Translations under genes and position numbers: made by a program
Source: Actinomycetes bacterium
GTDB lineage: Bacteria > Actinomycetota > Thermoleophilia > Solirubrobacterales > Solirubrobacteraceae
Assembly: GCA_023404805.1 (NCBI GenBank)
Contig: JAEYAL010000223.1
Location: forward strand, 1-13,979
Direction: 5' to 3'
Length of the DNA: 13,979 bases
The notes under the pieces: generated by a model
The model's input: the letters and a program-made list of their open reading frames with translations, nothing else
What the model was told of the DNA's origin: nothing
The model's database searches: none
Part shown: positions 1-6,631 of the stretch, one piece after another
Numbering within the stretch: the stretch's first letter is position 1
Layout of the letters: the number at the start of each line of letters is the position of its first letter

Positions 1-189
1 GCCCGCGACGGCCGCGACCGCCGCGCGGGCCTCGCCGATCAGCGCATCGACCTGGCCCTTGACGGCCGGCGGCGCACCGGCCGACAGCCCCGGGTTGATC
101 CGGCCCTGCACACCCTGAAGCCCCGACGCGACGGCCGCCAGCCGCGCCGCCGAGGCATCCATCCTCGCGTCATCAAGGACGATCCGCAC
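1..189 (-). CDS. Small Ala-rich helical protein, 3' end beyond window (EspC/ESX-substrate-like)
   Basis: The frame stays open from a GTG at 189 to the window edge, giving 63 residues that begin VRIVLDDARMDASAARL. It is the first start codon after an in-frame TGA. The visible part looks like two amphipathic Ala/Leu-rich helices joined by a Gly/Pro turn (about residues 33-41, NPGLSAGAPP), with no signal peptide, membrane segment or cysteine. Small helical-hairpin proteins of this kind resemble EspC-type or WXG100-type substrates of type VII secretion, but no WXG motif is seen and this is inference from shape. The start lies only 5 bases after the TGA (195-197) that would end the upstream small gene if its amber codon were read, so it is probably the last visible cistron of the secreted-protein operon. 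An ATG at 162 is an alternative start. Confidence 0.6.
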   Translation of the reverse strand, partial: MRIVLDDARMDASAARLAAVASGLQGVQGRINPGLSAGAPPAVKGQVDALIGEARAAVAAVAG

Positions 190-194
190 GCCGC

Positions 195-260
195 TCAGGC
201 CCCCGCCGCGCGGCGCATCTCATGCTCGAGCTGCCCAGCCACGCGCTTGACCTGTAGCTC
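195..260 (-). other. In-frame tail of the small helical gene beyond its amber stop
   Basis: Directly after the TAG (261-263) the same frame encodes ELQVKRVAGQLEHEMRRAAGA and then a TGA. The composition (alternating K/R/E with V/L/A) continues the amphipathic helix of the preceding 96-residue product. The TGA falls 5 bases before the GTG of the next gene, the usual spacing of an operon junction. A single base change (for example TAC to TAG) or a sequencing error would explain it; stop-codon readthrough is a less likely alternative. Confidence 0.5.
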
Positions 261-551
261 CTACCGGTGCTGCTCGGCCCGCACCTTCGCCGCCCCGGCG
301 CGCATCGCCGACGACGCCGCCTGCAACCGGCCCGCCGCCGCCAGGATCTGCGCCGCATCAGCCGTAGCAGCGGCAGACGCCAGCGCGACGAAGGGCCCGC
401 CGCCCGCGACCCTTGTCGCCGCCATCGCCGACGCCTGCGACTCCAGCTCAGCCACCAACGACAACAACTGCCCAGCGCCCTCCAGCATCTGACCAGGATC
501 CCCCGGCGGCTTGGGACCAACCATCGCCTGCGCCTGAGACAAGAGCGACAT
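261..551 (-). CDS. Small Ala-rich helical protein, probably truncated by an in-frame amber codon
   Basis: The ATG at 551 opens a 96-residue frame (MSLLSQAQAMVGPKPPGDPG...) ending in TAG at 261-263. It is Ala/Leu/Gln-rich and predicted helical, with a Pro/Gly stretch near residues 11-20, and has no cysteine, signal peptide or obvious membrane segment. It starts 35 bases after the stop of the secreted Ig-like gene on the same strand, so it is probably in the same operon. No good Shine-Dalgarno sequence precedes the ATG; another ATG lies at 524. Beyond the TAG the same frame continues with charged helical residues to a TGA at 195-197, next to the following gene's GTG, so the ancestral product was probably about 118 residues. 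It is shaped like small type VII secretion substrates, but no family is recognised. Confidence 0.55.
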   Translation of the reverse strand: MSLLSQAQAMVGPKPPGDPGQMLEGAGQLLSLVAELESQASAMAATRVAGGGPFVALASAAATADAAQILAAAGRLQAASSAMRAGAAKVRAEQHR

Positions 552-586
552 CGACTTGGAGTTCGCGGCAGTGCGACGCGGAACCG

Positions 587-2452
587 CTAACCGCGGATGC
601 GGCGGCTGATGGTGGCTGCGGCGTAGCCGGCAGCCGGCGTCGCGGTGACCGTGACCAGGACGCCCTTGCGGCGGCTCACGCCGCGTGGCAGCTTGAGCTT
701 GGCGCTCCACTTGCCGGACTTCACGGGAGTCACGCGGGCGGTGTAGGTGACGCTGCGCTTGCGGCCTGCCGGGCGTCCGCGCACGGTGACAGTGACCTTG
801 CTCGCCGAGCCGGGCTTCACGCTGCCACGCGGCTGGATCACCGTCGCGCGCGCCTTGAGCTTCGACGGCGCGTCGAGCCGGAGACCGGTCGCAAGCGGCT
901 TGTCGCCGGGTTGCTCCCCAGGCTTGTCGCCGGGCTTGTCGGCGTCCTTCGGGTAGTCGACCGCCACCGCTCCGGGCGCCCCGCGGTTCCCCGCCTCGTC
1001 GATCAGCGCGACCTCCACGCGGTACAGCCCAGGCGCCGCCAGCTCGACGTCGACACTGCCCTTCGCCGCCCGGTTCGCTTCCGAGCAGTTGTTGCCGCCC
1101 GCATCGCAGACACGCAGCACGTAGCCAGAGATGAACGGCTCGGTGGCGGCCACGCTGACGGTTCGCCGACCGCCGCTCCCGGGCGTGAGCGTGAGGCCGG
1201 GCGCCGCGGGGCCGCTGGTGTCTCGCCGGTAGTTGACGACGGGCGACAGCCCGACGTTGCCGGCCGCGTCGGTCATCTCGATCTGCACCGTCGTGCGGTC
1301 GCCATCGGCACCGAGCGGCACGTCGGCGGATCCGAACAGCGCGACGTTCTCCCACCGGCACGTGAGCGGATCAGCCGTGCCCGTGCAGATGCGCGCGCGC
1401 GTCTTCACGACCGGCGAGCCATCGTCCCGCACAGGCTGAGACCACTCGACCTTCGCCGTCGCGGTGTTCAGGATCGCGTCCTCACTCACCGGCGGCGACG
1501 GCGCTGTCCGGTCGACCTTCACCTCGACGGCCCCGCTGGTCGCGATGTTGCCAGCCGCATCGACGGCCCGGGCCTGGACCTGATGGAGCCCGTCCTTCAC
1601 GCCCTCGATCGCGGCCTGTCCGCTGAACCCTGGCCCCAACCCAGGGACCGATGTGTCCGAGCACGGCAGCACCGACCAGTCGACACAGCCCGCGTTGTTC
1701 ACCGTCTTCGACACCGATCCGTCGACGACGAGTTCCAAACGCTTCAGACCAAGCGTGTCCGACCCGACCATCGACGCCGTCGCCCCGCCCGGCCCTACCC
1801 AGCCATTGCTGAGACCCGAGAGCGTCGGAGACGACGCGGTCGGCGCAGTGTTCTCCTCGACCGTTACGACCGACGAGTAGATGACGGCGGCGAAGTCGTA
1901 GAGCGGGCCGCCGGTGTAAGCGCACGACGAGGACAGGCACCATGCCCCTAGTTCAACAGTCTGTTCTCCTGGTGCGATATCGAACTCCTCGTAGCTTCCC
2001 TCGGGCGGTTCGTTGCACTCCCAAGCTCCCAGCGGCACTACACACGATTCGAGGAGCTGGCCGCCGGCCTCCAGCCTGACCTCCCACGCTTGATCGATCG
2101 ACTGAAGTCGTCGCGTGTATTCGATACGGCGGACCTCAGACCCTGAAGGCACCGTTAGCTGCATGGCCGCGACTCGGCCGTTGGGCGTAAGCGGTCCAAC
2201 AGCCTCCGGCGGCTGAGATATCCAACGAGCCGAGTTGAACGAGACTCGGCTGTCGCCACCTTGTTCTCCCGACACGCAATAGTCGCCCGCGGCAACCGGG
2301 TCGCCGACGCGGATAGTTGTTGTCCAAGCCGTGCTTCGTTTTGAGGGCGAAGCAGCGCAGCTCTTAATCTGGAACGTCCCGGCTGAGGCCGACGGCCCCC
2401 AAACGAAGCCGCCCCACGCAGCGAGCAGGGCCGCCGCCACGCGCCGTCTCAT
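587..2452 (-). CDS. Secreted multi-domain Ig-like protein
   Basis: 621 residues from an ATG at 2452. The ATG overlaps the protease stop codon (ATGA) and has GAAGGT six bases upstream; a further upstream start would only add residues overlapping the protease. Residues 1-24 form a signal peptide (RRR, hydrophobic core, ASA cleavage site). An N-terminal Cys-containing beta domain spans about 25-200. Ig-like modules follow at about 215-310, 320-405 and 415-500, the last strands marked by DAAGN (298-302, 395-399) and DEAGN (485-489). A Lys/Pro/Gly/Asp linker covers 502-519, and a Lys/Arg-rich beta domain forms the C-terminus. There is no sortase motif or C-terminal membrane anchor. The N-terminal and first Ig-like modules resemble those of the first gene of the operon, so the two are probably paralogous secreted or surface proteins. 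Ligand and exact function are unknown. Confidence 0.88.
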   Translation of the reverse strand: MRRRVAAALLAAWGGFVWGPSASAGTFQIKSCAASPSKRSTAWTTTIRVGDPVAAGDYCVSGEQGGDSRVSFNSARWISQPPEAVGPLTPNGRVAAMQLTVPSGSEVRRIEYTRRLQSIDQAWEVRLEAGGQLLESCVVPLGAWECNEPPEGSYEEFDIAPGEQTVELGAWCLSSSCAYTGGPLYDFAAVIYSSVVTVEENTAPTASSPTLSGLSNGWVGPGGATASMVGSDTLGLKRLELVVDGSVSKTVNNAGCVDWSVLPCSDTSVPGLGPGFSGQAAIEGVKDGLHQVQARAVDAAGNIATSGAVEVKVDRTAPSPPVSEDAILNTATAKVEWSQPVRDDGSPVVKTRARICTGTADPLTCRWENVALFGSADVPLGADGDRTTVQIEMTDAAGNVGLSPVVNYRRDTSGPAAPGLTLTPGSGGRRTVSVAATEPFISGYVLRVCDAGGNNCSEANRAAKGSVDVELAAPGLYRVEVALIDEAGNRGAPGAVAVDYPKDADKPGDKPGEQPGDKPLATGLRLDAPSKLKARATVIQPRGSVKPGSASKVTVTVRGRPAGRKRSVTYTARVTPVKSGKWSAKLKLPRGVSRRKGVLVTVTATPAAGYAAATISRRIRG

Positions 2453-3861
2453 CGACGAACCTTCACGCGCATTGTCAGAGAGCGCCACGTCGATCCGTCT
2501 GCACTTTCCGCCCAGACCACGACGAACCGCGGCCGCTTGCCCGCTCGAACCGATCCCCGCATCCCGTTAACGATGGAAGGCGTACCCTTTCCGCTGATTT
2601 GCACCCGGAGCCGCCCCTTGCGCCGATTCGAGGTCCGGCGGACGGTCAGCGTCCCGCGTTTCCAGGAGACTGCGACCCCTGGTCGCCAGAGCCGAAGTTC
2701 CGGTCCCTCGCTGGATTCGGCCGACGATTCCGATGTGACTTGGAGCTCGGGCGGAATCGGCGCTGTTTTTGGGCGCTCGGTTATCAAGCCGTCGAACATC
2801 GGCTTCGCCCTTTCCCCGTCTACGCGCTGCTTCTTCTCGCTCGTCTCAGCCGTGAAGGTTGCAATTGTGGCTCGCAGCTCAGCGACCGTTTCGGGACGCG
2901 AACGGGTGGCCGTCGCCGCAACCAAGGCGCCAACCGCAGCGGTCGCAGAGCTGGAACCTTCGTACCACGCCGGACGCAAGCCCGAGCATCCCGGACCAAC
3001 GAGTTGACCGTCGGCAACCGGCACGTTGGGACAGAGGGAGCCGTCGTCGGAACCCGCGCCGACCGTAAGCACTGATTGCGATGCGAGCGGCGCAACCACC
3101 GAGGCATCCGCAGCATTCCCCATCGCGGCAACAAGAATGCCCTGGCTGAGCGCAGCGATCTTCGCTGCGTCCTCCCACTGGGCTACATCAGCGCTCCTCT
3201 GGACATATTGGGACTCCGCCATGACCACCGAGCCGATGGAAGCGTTCTTCTGAGCCGCCCAAAGTCGGCACAGCCGTACTCCCTTCGGGATGTCGGCCGG
3301 GACTATATGCGTCGCTGTTCCAACCGTCACGCGGACCGAGACTATCCGTGCTTGCGGGAAGATCCCGACAGTTCCGGACCCATTTCGGGGTGCGGCGATG
3401 ATGGCGGCCATGCGCGTGCCGTGGAGATGGAGCCATGAGTCACCTTGCGGGAGCCCGCGCTTCGCCGCGACCTCAGCCGCCTCAGGCGTGGCCGGCTGCT
3501 CGGCGCCCGTCGGGTCTTCCACGCTCAGCCGGGCCACGATCGGCCCGTAGGGGTTGTCGGCGGGCGTGTCGTCGGTGACGGCGACGCCGGTGTCGAGCAG
3601 GCAGATGACCGGCCGCTCGAGCTTGGGCTGCGGCCAGGCTTCTTCCTTGACACGCTCGATCCAGTCAAGCCCGTATGCCTTCAGGATCGCCGGCTGCTCA
3701 TCGGCGGCCGCGGGGGCAGCCGAGAGGAGCAGCGCGCCGACCCCGGCGAGCAGCATGCGGCGCCAGCGCTGGCCGCCGCCTCCCGGCCGCCCCTTCAGGG
3801 GCGAAGCCATGCGGCGGCTTCCGCCACCGCCTGGGCGTCCCTTGAGCGGAGACGAGCTCAA
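2449..3861 (-). CDS. Secreted subtilisin-like serine protease (peptidase family S8), mycosin-like
   Basis: 470 residues from a TTG at 3861 that overlaps the upstream stop (TTGA) and has AAGGTG eight bases before it. The catalytic set is intact: Asp90 in ICLLDTGVAV, His147 in HGTRMAAIIA, the oxyanion Asn249 in AAMGNAAD and Ser304 in EGSSSATAAV. The family's usual GTSMA box is GSSSA here. A signal peptide with core MLLAGVGALLLSAAPAAA begins near residue 36, preceded by an unusual 35-residue extension carrying the peptide SPLKGRPGGGG twice. ATG 3810 and ATG 3756 are possible shorter starts. Residues about 370-470 form a basic beta-rich domain. There is no obvious C-terminal membrane helix, unlike mycobacterial mycosins. 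The protease is sandwiched between two secreted Ig-like proteins with overlapping ends, which suggests it processes exported products of the same operon. Confidence 0.9.
   Translation of the reverse strand: MSSSPLKGRPGGGGSRRMASPLKGRPGGGGQRWRRMLLAGVGALLLSAAPAAADEQPAILKAYGLDWIERVKEEAWPQPKLERPVICLLDTGVAVTDDTPADNPYGPIVARLSVEDPTGAEQPATPEAAEVAAKRGLPQGDSWLHLHGTRMAAIIAAPRNGSGTVGIFPQARIVSVRVTVGTATHIVPADIPKGVRLCRLWAAQKNASIGSVVMAESQYVQRSADVAQWEDAAKIAALSQGILVAAMGNAADASVVAPLASQSVLTVGAGSDDGSLCPNVPVADGQLVGPGCSGLRPAWYEGSSSATAAVGALVAATATRSRPETVAELRATIATFTAETSEKKQRVDGERAKPMFDGLITERPKTAPIPPELQVTSESSAESSEGPELRLWRPGVAVSWKRGTLTVRRTSNRRKGRLRVQISGKGTPSIVNGMRGSVRAGKRPRFVVVWAESADGSTWRSLTMRVKVRR
3772..3852 (-). repeat. 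Two copies of an 11-residue coding repeat with silent divergence
   Basis: Positions 3820-3852 and 3772-3804 both encode SPLKGRPGGGG (protease residues 4-14 and 20-30). Reading the codons, nine of eleven differ between the copies, every difference is at the third position and all are synonymous; only the AAG codon and one GGC are identical. The downstream copy can also form a DNA hairpin with arms CGCCCCT and AGGGGCG (3788-3803) that the other copy has lost. Confidence 0.75.
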
Positions 3862-5936
3862 CGGATGCGCACCTTGACGGGCAGGCTCTTCGCCTCGGCC
3901 GACGCGACGTCGGCGATCACGCGAAGGCGAGAGCGGAACTTGAACGTGATCCCTGACGACTGCCGGAGGCGGTGCTTGAAGGTCCAGAGGCCCTTCGAGC
4001 TGGTGCGGCGGGTCGCGATCGTGCGCCAGACACCGGCGTCGAGCACCTGGATCTCGACCCAGGTACCGGTCTTCGGCAACTGGTCAACGGTGACGTGGCC
4101 GCGGAGCCGGATCGTCCCGCGCGGGCTGACCACATGCCGCTTGGCTTTGATCGTCATCCCCGCACGGACCGACACCAGCACCTCTCGGGTGGCGCGGTAC
4201 TTGGCCGAGTCGCGCTCATCGGCGAACGCGAAGCGCAGCCGGCGGCTGGCGGTCGTCGTCGGGCGGAACACGTAGCCGCCTTGGCTATCCGTGACGACGC
4301 GGTCGATCTTGGTCCACGGCGCCGCCGTGACGACAAGCTGCTCGAACACGTCGACGCTCGCGTTCGCGATCGGCTGGCCATCGGCGTCGACAAGGCGCCC
4401 AGTGACCACGATCTTCGCGCCGTAGCCGACTTCAACCGTGCGTTGCTCGCGGTCGACCACGAGCTGCGGATCGCGGTCGTCACCCTCGCTCGGAGGAGCG
4501 TCCTTGCCGCTCGGGCCGACCACGCCGTCCTTCACCTTGGCCGTCTGCGCAGACTCGGCGGTCGCCGTTCCTTCGCGGTTGGCGACCGTGACCCGGACGC
4601 GCAGGTAGCTGCCGACGTCGGCGTTCTTCACGACATAGGTCGACTTCGTCTCGTCGCCGATGGGGCCCCAGATCACGCCGTCGGTGCTGCGCTGCCACTG
4701 GTAGCCATAGCTGAGGCCGGCACCGCTCCAGGCGCCGTTCGCCGCCGTCAAGCTGTCGCCGACGCGGAGATCATCGGCCTGCCCCTTCGTCACGACGACA
4801 CCCGGCAGCGTCAGGTTCGTCGGCGCGGGGACATTGTCGATTTCGAGCGTCCGCTCGGCAAGGACCGTCGTATTGCCTGCCGCGTCGGTCGCCTCGACTT
4901 TGAGAGCGTGTTTGCCGTCGGAGAGCTTCGTCGTATCGAAGTCGAACCTGCGTTTGACGACTTCGTCCCTCGGGCAGGGATACCAGGAACCGCCGTAGTC
5001 CGGGACGTCTGCCTCGTCGTAGCGGGCGCAAGTGCCGTGATGGTCCGGCCGCACGCGCATGATCTCCTGACCGTCAACCGTCGCGAGCAACTCGTAGAGC
5101 CCGCTTTGCCGATCGATTGCGCTCATGTCCAACGACTTCGAGCCGCTGAGCACACCTGGCTCGGTCAAGGTTCCCGACACGTCGACCTTCTCCGGTGAGT
5201 TGGCGTCGTCAACGTCGAACGCGAACCGATAGAACTCGGCGGTCAAGCGCGTTCGGTCATTCAGCGCGCACGTACCCTGGTGCGCCCCGCTGCACTGCAC
5301 GTACATCTCGAGGTTCCACGTGTTTCGCGGAAGCCGCCAGTCAGCGACGTTTTCGGGCCCGTTGCCCTTGCGGGGATCGCCCCACTTGCAGCCGTAGGCT
5401 TCCGTGCACACCTCCAGGGGGTCGCGGCCCGACGGGCTTATCGCATCGGCGCGGTACTCCGGCGATGCCGACCTATCGTCGCCCTGCGTGGTGCGGACAG
5501 ACCGGCGCACCTCGACTCGAGAGACCGGCACCGGCAGGTAGATCGACAGCATCGCGAGCCTGCCGAGCTGGTACGACGCTCCGGGATTGCCCGGCGTCGC
5601 CATGCGGAGCTCGATCGGCGCCCCTTGACCGCAATCTTCAGACGCGGTCGAGAACGACTGCTGGCTTCCCAGGTACCACTGGTGCCAGTGATCCACGTTG
5701 CCGTTGTTCAGCCAGATCGGCTTGCCGCTCGGCGTCGCGCACGCGTAGACCTTGTAGGGCTTGGCTTGCACGGCGGGCGCTACGGCGAGCGTCGCTGCGG
5801 ATGTGATCGCGAACGCTGTGACGGCCGCGGCGAGCAGTGCTGCGGTCTTGGCGGTTGCGGTCTTGGTTTTCGCTGTCCTGGCGATGGTGCGCGCAGCAGC
5901 CGTCCGGCCGCTCGCGCGTGGTGCGAATCGGGACAC
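3858..5936 (-). CDS. Large secreted Ig-like/beta-domain protein, first gene of the operon
   Basis: 692 residues from a GTG at 5936 preceded by GAGG five bases upstream; a TTG at 5990 would add 18 residues across the leader hairpin and is less likely. The N-terminus has a long Lys/Arg/Thr-rich region, a hydrophobic core and a VQA cleavage site near residue 58. Domains in order: a Cys-rich N-terminal domain (about 60-240), similar in layout to that of the third gene; an Ig-like module ending DAAGN (about 265-355); a YQWQR-type module with NGAWSG and ADVGSYLRVRV (about 380-465); a carboxypeptidase-regulatory-like module with GRLVDADGQPIANASVDV (about 505-590); and a basic beta-domain to the end. 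No anchor is seen. It overlaps the protease start by four bases, so the two are translationally coupled. An adhesin or surface-structure role is plausible but unproven. Confidence 0.88.
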   Translation of the reverse strand: MSRFAPRASGRTAAARTIARTAKTKTATAKTAALLAAAVTAFAITSAATLAVAPAVQAKPYKVYACATPSGKPIWLNNGNVDHWHQWYLGSQQSFSTASEDCGQGAPIELRMATPGNPGASYQLGRLAMLSIYLPVPVSRVEVRRSVRTTQGDDRSASPEYRADAISPSGRDPLEVCTEAYGCKWGDPRKGNGPENVADWRLPRNTWNLEMYVQCSGAHQGTCALNDRTRLTAEFYRFAFDVDDANSPEKVDVSGTLTEPGVLSGSKSLDMSAIDRQSGLYELLATVDGQEIMRVRPDHHGTCARYDEADVPDYGGSWYPCPRDEVVKRRFDFDTTKLSDGKHALKVEATDAAGNTTVLAERTLEIDNVPAPTNLTLPGVVVTKGQADDLRVGDSLTAANGAWSGAGLSYGYQWQRSTDGVIWGPIGDETKSTYVVKNADVGSYLRVRVTVANREGTATAESAQTAKVKDGVVGPSGKDAPPSEGDDRDPQLVVDREQRTVEVGYGAKIVVTGRLVDADGQPIANASVDVFEQLVVTAAPWTKIDRVVTDSQGGYVFRPTTTASRRLRFAFADERDSAKYRATREVLVSVRAGMTIKAKRHVVSPRGTIRLRGHVTVDQLPKTGTWVEIQVLDAGVWRTIATRRTSSKGLWTFKHRLRQSSGITFKFRSRLRVIADVASAEAKSLPVKVRIR

Positions 5937-5956
5937 AAGTTCCTCTAGTTCGAAAT

Positions 5957-5998
5957 GGGCCTCTACTAGTAAGAGGCCCCGGCGAACCAAAATTCGCC
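5957..5998 (-). promoter_or_regulatory. Two tandem hairpins in the operon leader
   Basis: In transcript order, the first inverted repeat has arms GGCGAA and TTCGCC with a 6-nt loop (5981-5998). The second has perfect 8-bp arms GGGCCTCT and AGAGGCCC with a 7-nt loop (5957-5979). They are separated by one base, and the second ends about 10 bases before the Shine-Dalgarno sequence of the GTG at 5936. No U-tract follows, so a terminator is unlikely. They could be a structured mRNA leader that controls translation or stability, or a protein-binding site. Confidence 0.6.
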
Positions 5999-6014
5999 CC
6001 CCTAACGACCGGGA

Positions 6015-6043
6015 GTTTTGTCACACAGCAAGAAACCGGTCAA
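6015..6043 (-). promoter_or_regulatory. Weak candidate promoter of the secreted-protein operon
   Basis: On the minus strand TTGACC (6038-6043) matches a -35 box in five of six positions. A -10 at 17 bases spacing reads CAAAAC (6015-6020), a poor match. It would give a leader of about 70 nt containing both hairpins. The surrounding 6015-6100 is visibly more AT-rich than the coding DNA, as expected for a promoter region, but a different start site is possible. Confidence 0.3.
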
Positions 6044-6285
6044 ACTCGGCGAGCGGACACCGACGTCTATATGCATGTGTTATGCGCCAAACGGCCTGTG
6101 AACTGGGGGCATTTGGCGAGTTGACGGACCGCCAACAGTTCCAGTACGTCCGTTCGGCAACCCAAAATGCGACCGGCCGTGGCCTCCGGCGCTGACCCCC
6201 CGAACGGCATCCCGGGGCGACGGCCCGGACGGCGCCCCTGGCCGCCGCCTCCACGCCCCCCCCCGGGACCCGACAACGGCGCGGC
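6044..6285. other. Intergenic stretch without a recognisable gene
   Basis: No frame here has convincing coding character. The left half is relatively AT-rich (TATATGCATG near 6068-6077) and may belong to the operon's upstream control region. The right half is GC-rich and includes a run of nine C at 6256-6264. I see no tRNA or clear terminator. Confidence 0.5.
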
Positions 6286-6308
6286 TCTACAAAAGTAGAA
6301 CCTGGTTC
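6286..6308. promoter_or_regulatory. Two overlapping palindromes upstream of the ncRNA promoter
   Basis: TCTAC-AAAA-GTAGA (6286-6299) is a perfect 5-bp inverted repeat, and GAACC-T-GGTTC (6298-6308) is a second one sharing two bases with it. They sit just upstream of the candidate -35 at 6317, where a dimeric regulator could act. Short AGAAC/GTTC palindromes are typical of TetR-type operators, and a TetR gene lies nearby, but no binding is shown. Confidence 0.4.
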
Positions 6309-6316
6309 ACTTCCGC

Positions 6317-6346
6317 TTGCGCGCCCCCGCCACTGAGCGGTACTCT
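6317..6346 (+). promoter_or_regulatory. Candidate promoter of the 6S-like RNA
   Basis: TTGCGC (6317-6322) and TACTCT (6341-6346) are separated by 18 bases. The -35 box matches consensus in four of six positions and the -10 fits TANNNT. Transcription would begin around 6351-6355, exactly where the outermost strand of the predicted closing stem begins. Confidence 0.45.
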
Positions 6347-6350
6347 AAAA

Positions 6351-6540
6351 ACTCGCCTGTGGGTTGGCAGTGTCCCAGCCGCCTCCGCAGGCAAAGCGTT
6401 CGCAGCGCATCACCGTCGGTCGTCAGGGACTTGGGGGCCAGCCGGTGCTCGTTTGACTCCGGGCATATGCACTGCGGCACAGCGGAACCGGACAGGGCCC
6501 GCTGAGTGAACGGCGGTGGGGCGTCTCCGGCGCCCCACCG
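6351..6540 (+). ncRNA. Candidate structured RNA with 6S-like architecture
   Basis: Pairing by hand gives a long interrupted closing stem: 6351-6354 with 6504-6507, GC 6355-6356 with 6501-6502, GGG 6361-6363 with CCC 6498-6500, TGTCC 6371-6375 with GGACA 6490-6494, CCGC 6379-6382 with GCGG 6482-6485, CCGCAG 6385-6390 with CTGCGG 6472-6477, and GCA 6391-6393 with TGC 6468-6470 (27 pairs). A central bubble of about 17 and 20 nt follows, then an apical stem CACCG 6411-6415 with CGGTG 6443-6447 and GGTC 6418-6421 with GGCC 6436-6439. A promoter precedes it and a strong hairpin ends it, for a total of about 190 nt. Stem, bubble and apical loop at this length is the plan of 6S RNA, which binds RNA polymerase; the mycobacterial Ms1 RNA is a related idea. 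No sequence homology is claimed. Confidence 0.45.
6514..6540. terminator. Strong GC hairpin, probably a (bidirectional) terminator
   Basis: Perfect 10-bp arms CGGTGGGGCG (6514-6523) and CGCCCCACCG (6531-6540) flank a 7-nt loop. Neither side has a T-run, as is common for terminators in very GC-rich genomes. It lies between the 3' end of the candidate RNA (plus) and the 3' end of the TetR gene (minus, stop at 6632), so it may serve both. Confidence 0.55.
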
Positions 6541-6631
6541 TCCGATCGCGTGGCCAGCGCCGACCGCGGATCACTTGCTTCGCGGCCGTGAACAGCCGTT
6601 CAGCGCCTCTTTCACGCCCGCGAGCGGCGTC

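Noticed and set aside
261..1361. 366-codon frame ending at the small helical gene
   Set aside because: Only the last 96 codons look coding; the upstream part is a shadow of the Ig-like gene, so the ATG at 551 was used.
413..1951. 512-codon open frame on the plus strand
   Set aside because: Antisense to the secreted Ig-like protein with signal peptide; Arg/Ala/Asp-rich with no domain.
6256..6264. Run of nine C as a phase-variation tract
   Set aside because: It lies outside any supported gene or promoter spacer, so length change would have no evident effect.
6449..6465. tRNA T-loop-like GTTTGACTC
   Set aside because: The flanking bases do not form a 5-bp T stem and no acceptor or anticodon arms are found.
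6317..6505. 62-codon open frame in the central intergenic region
   Set aside because: TTG start without ribosome-binding site, poor third-position GC bias and no motif; the strong internal base pairing fits an RNA better.
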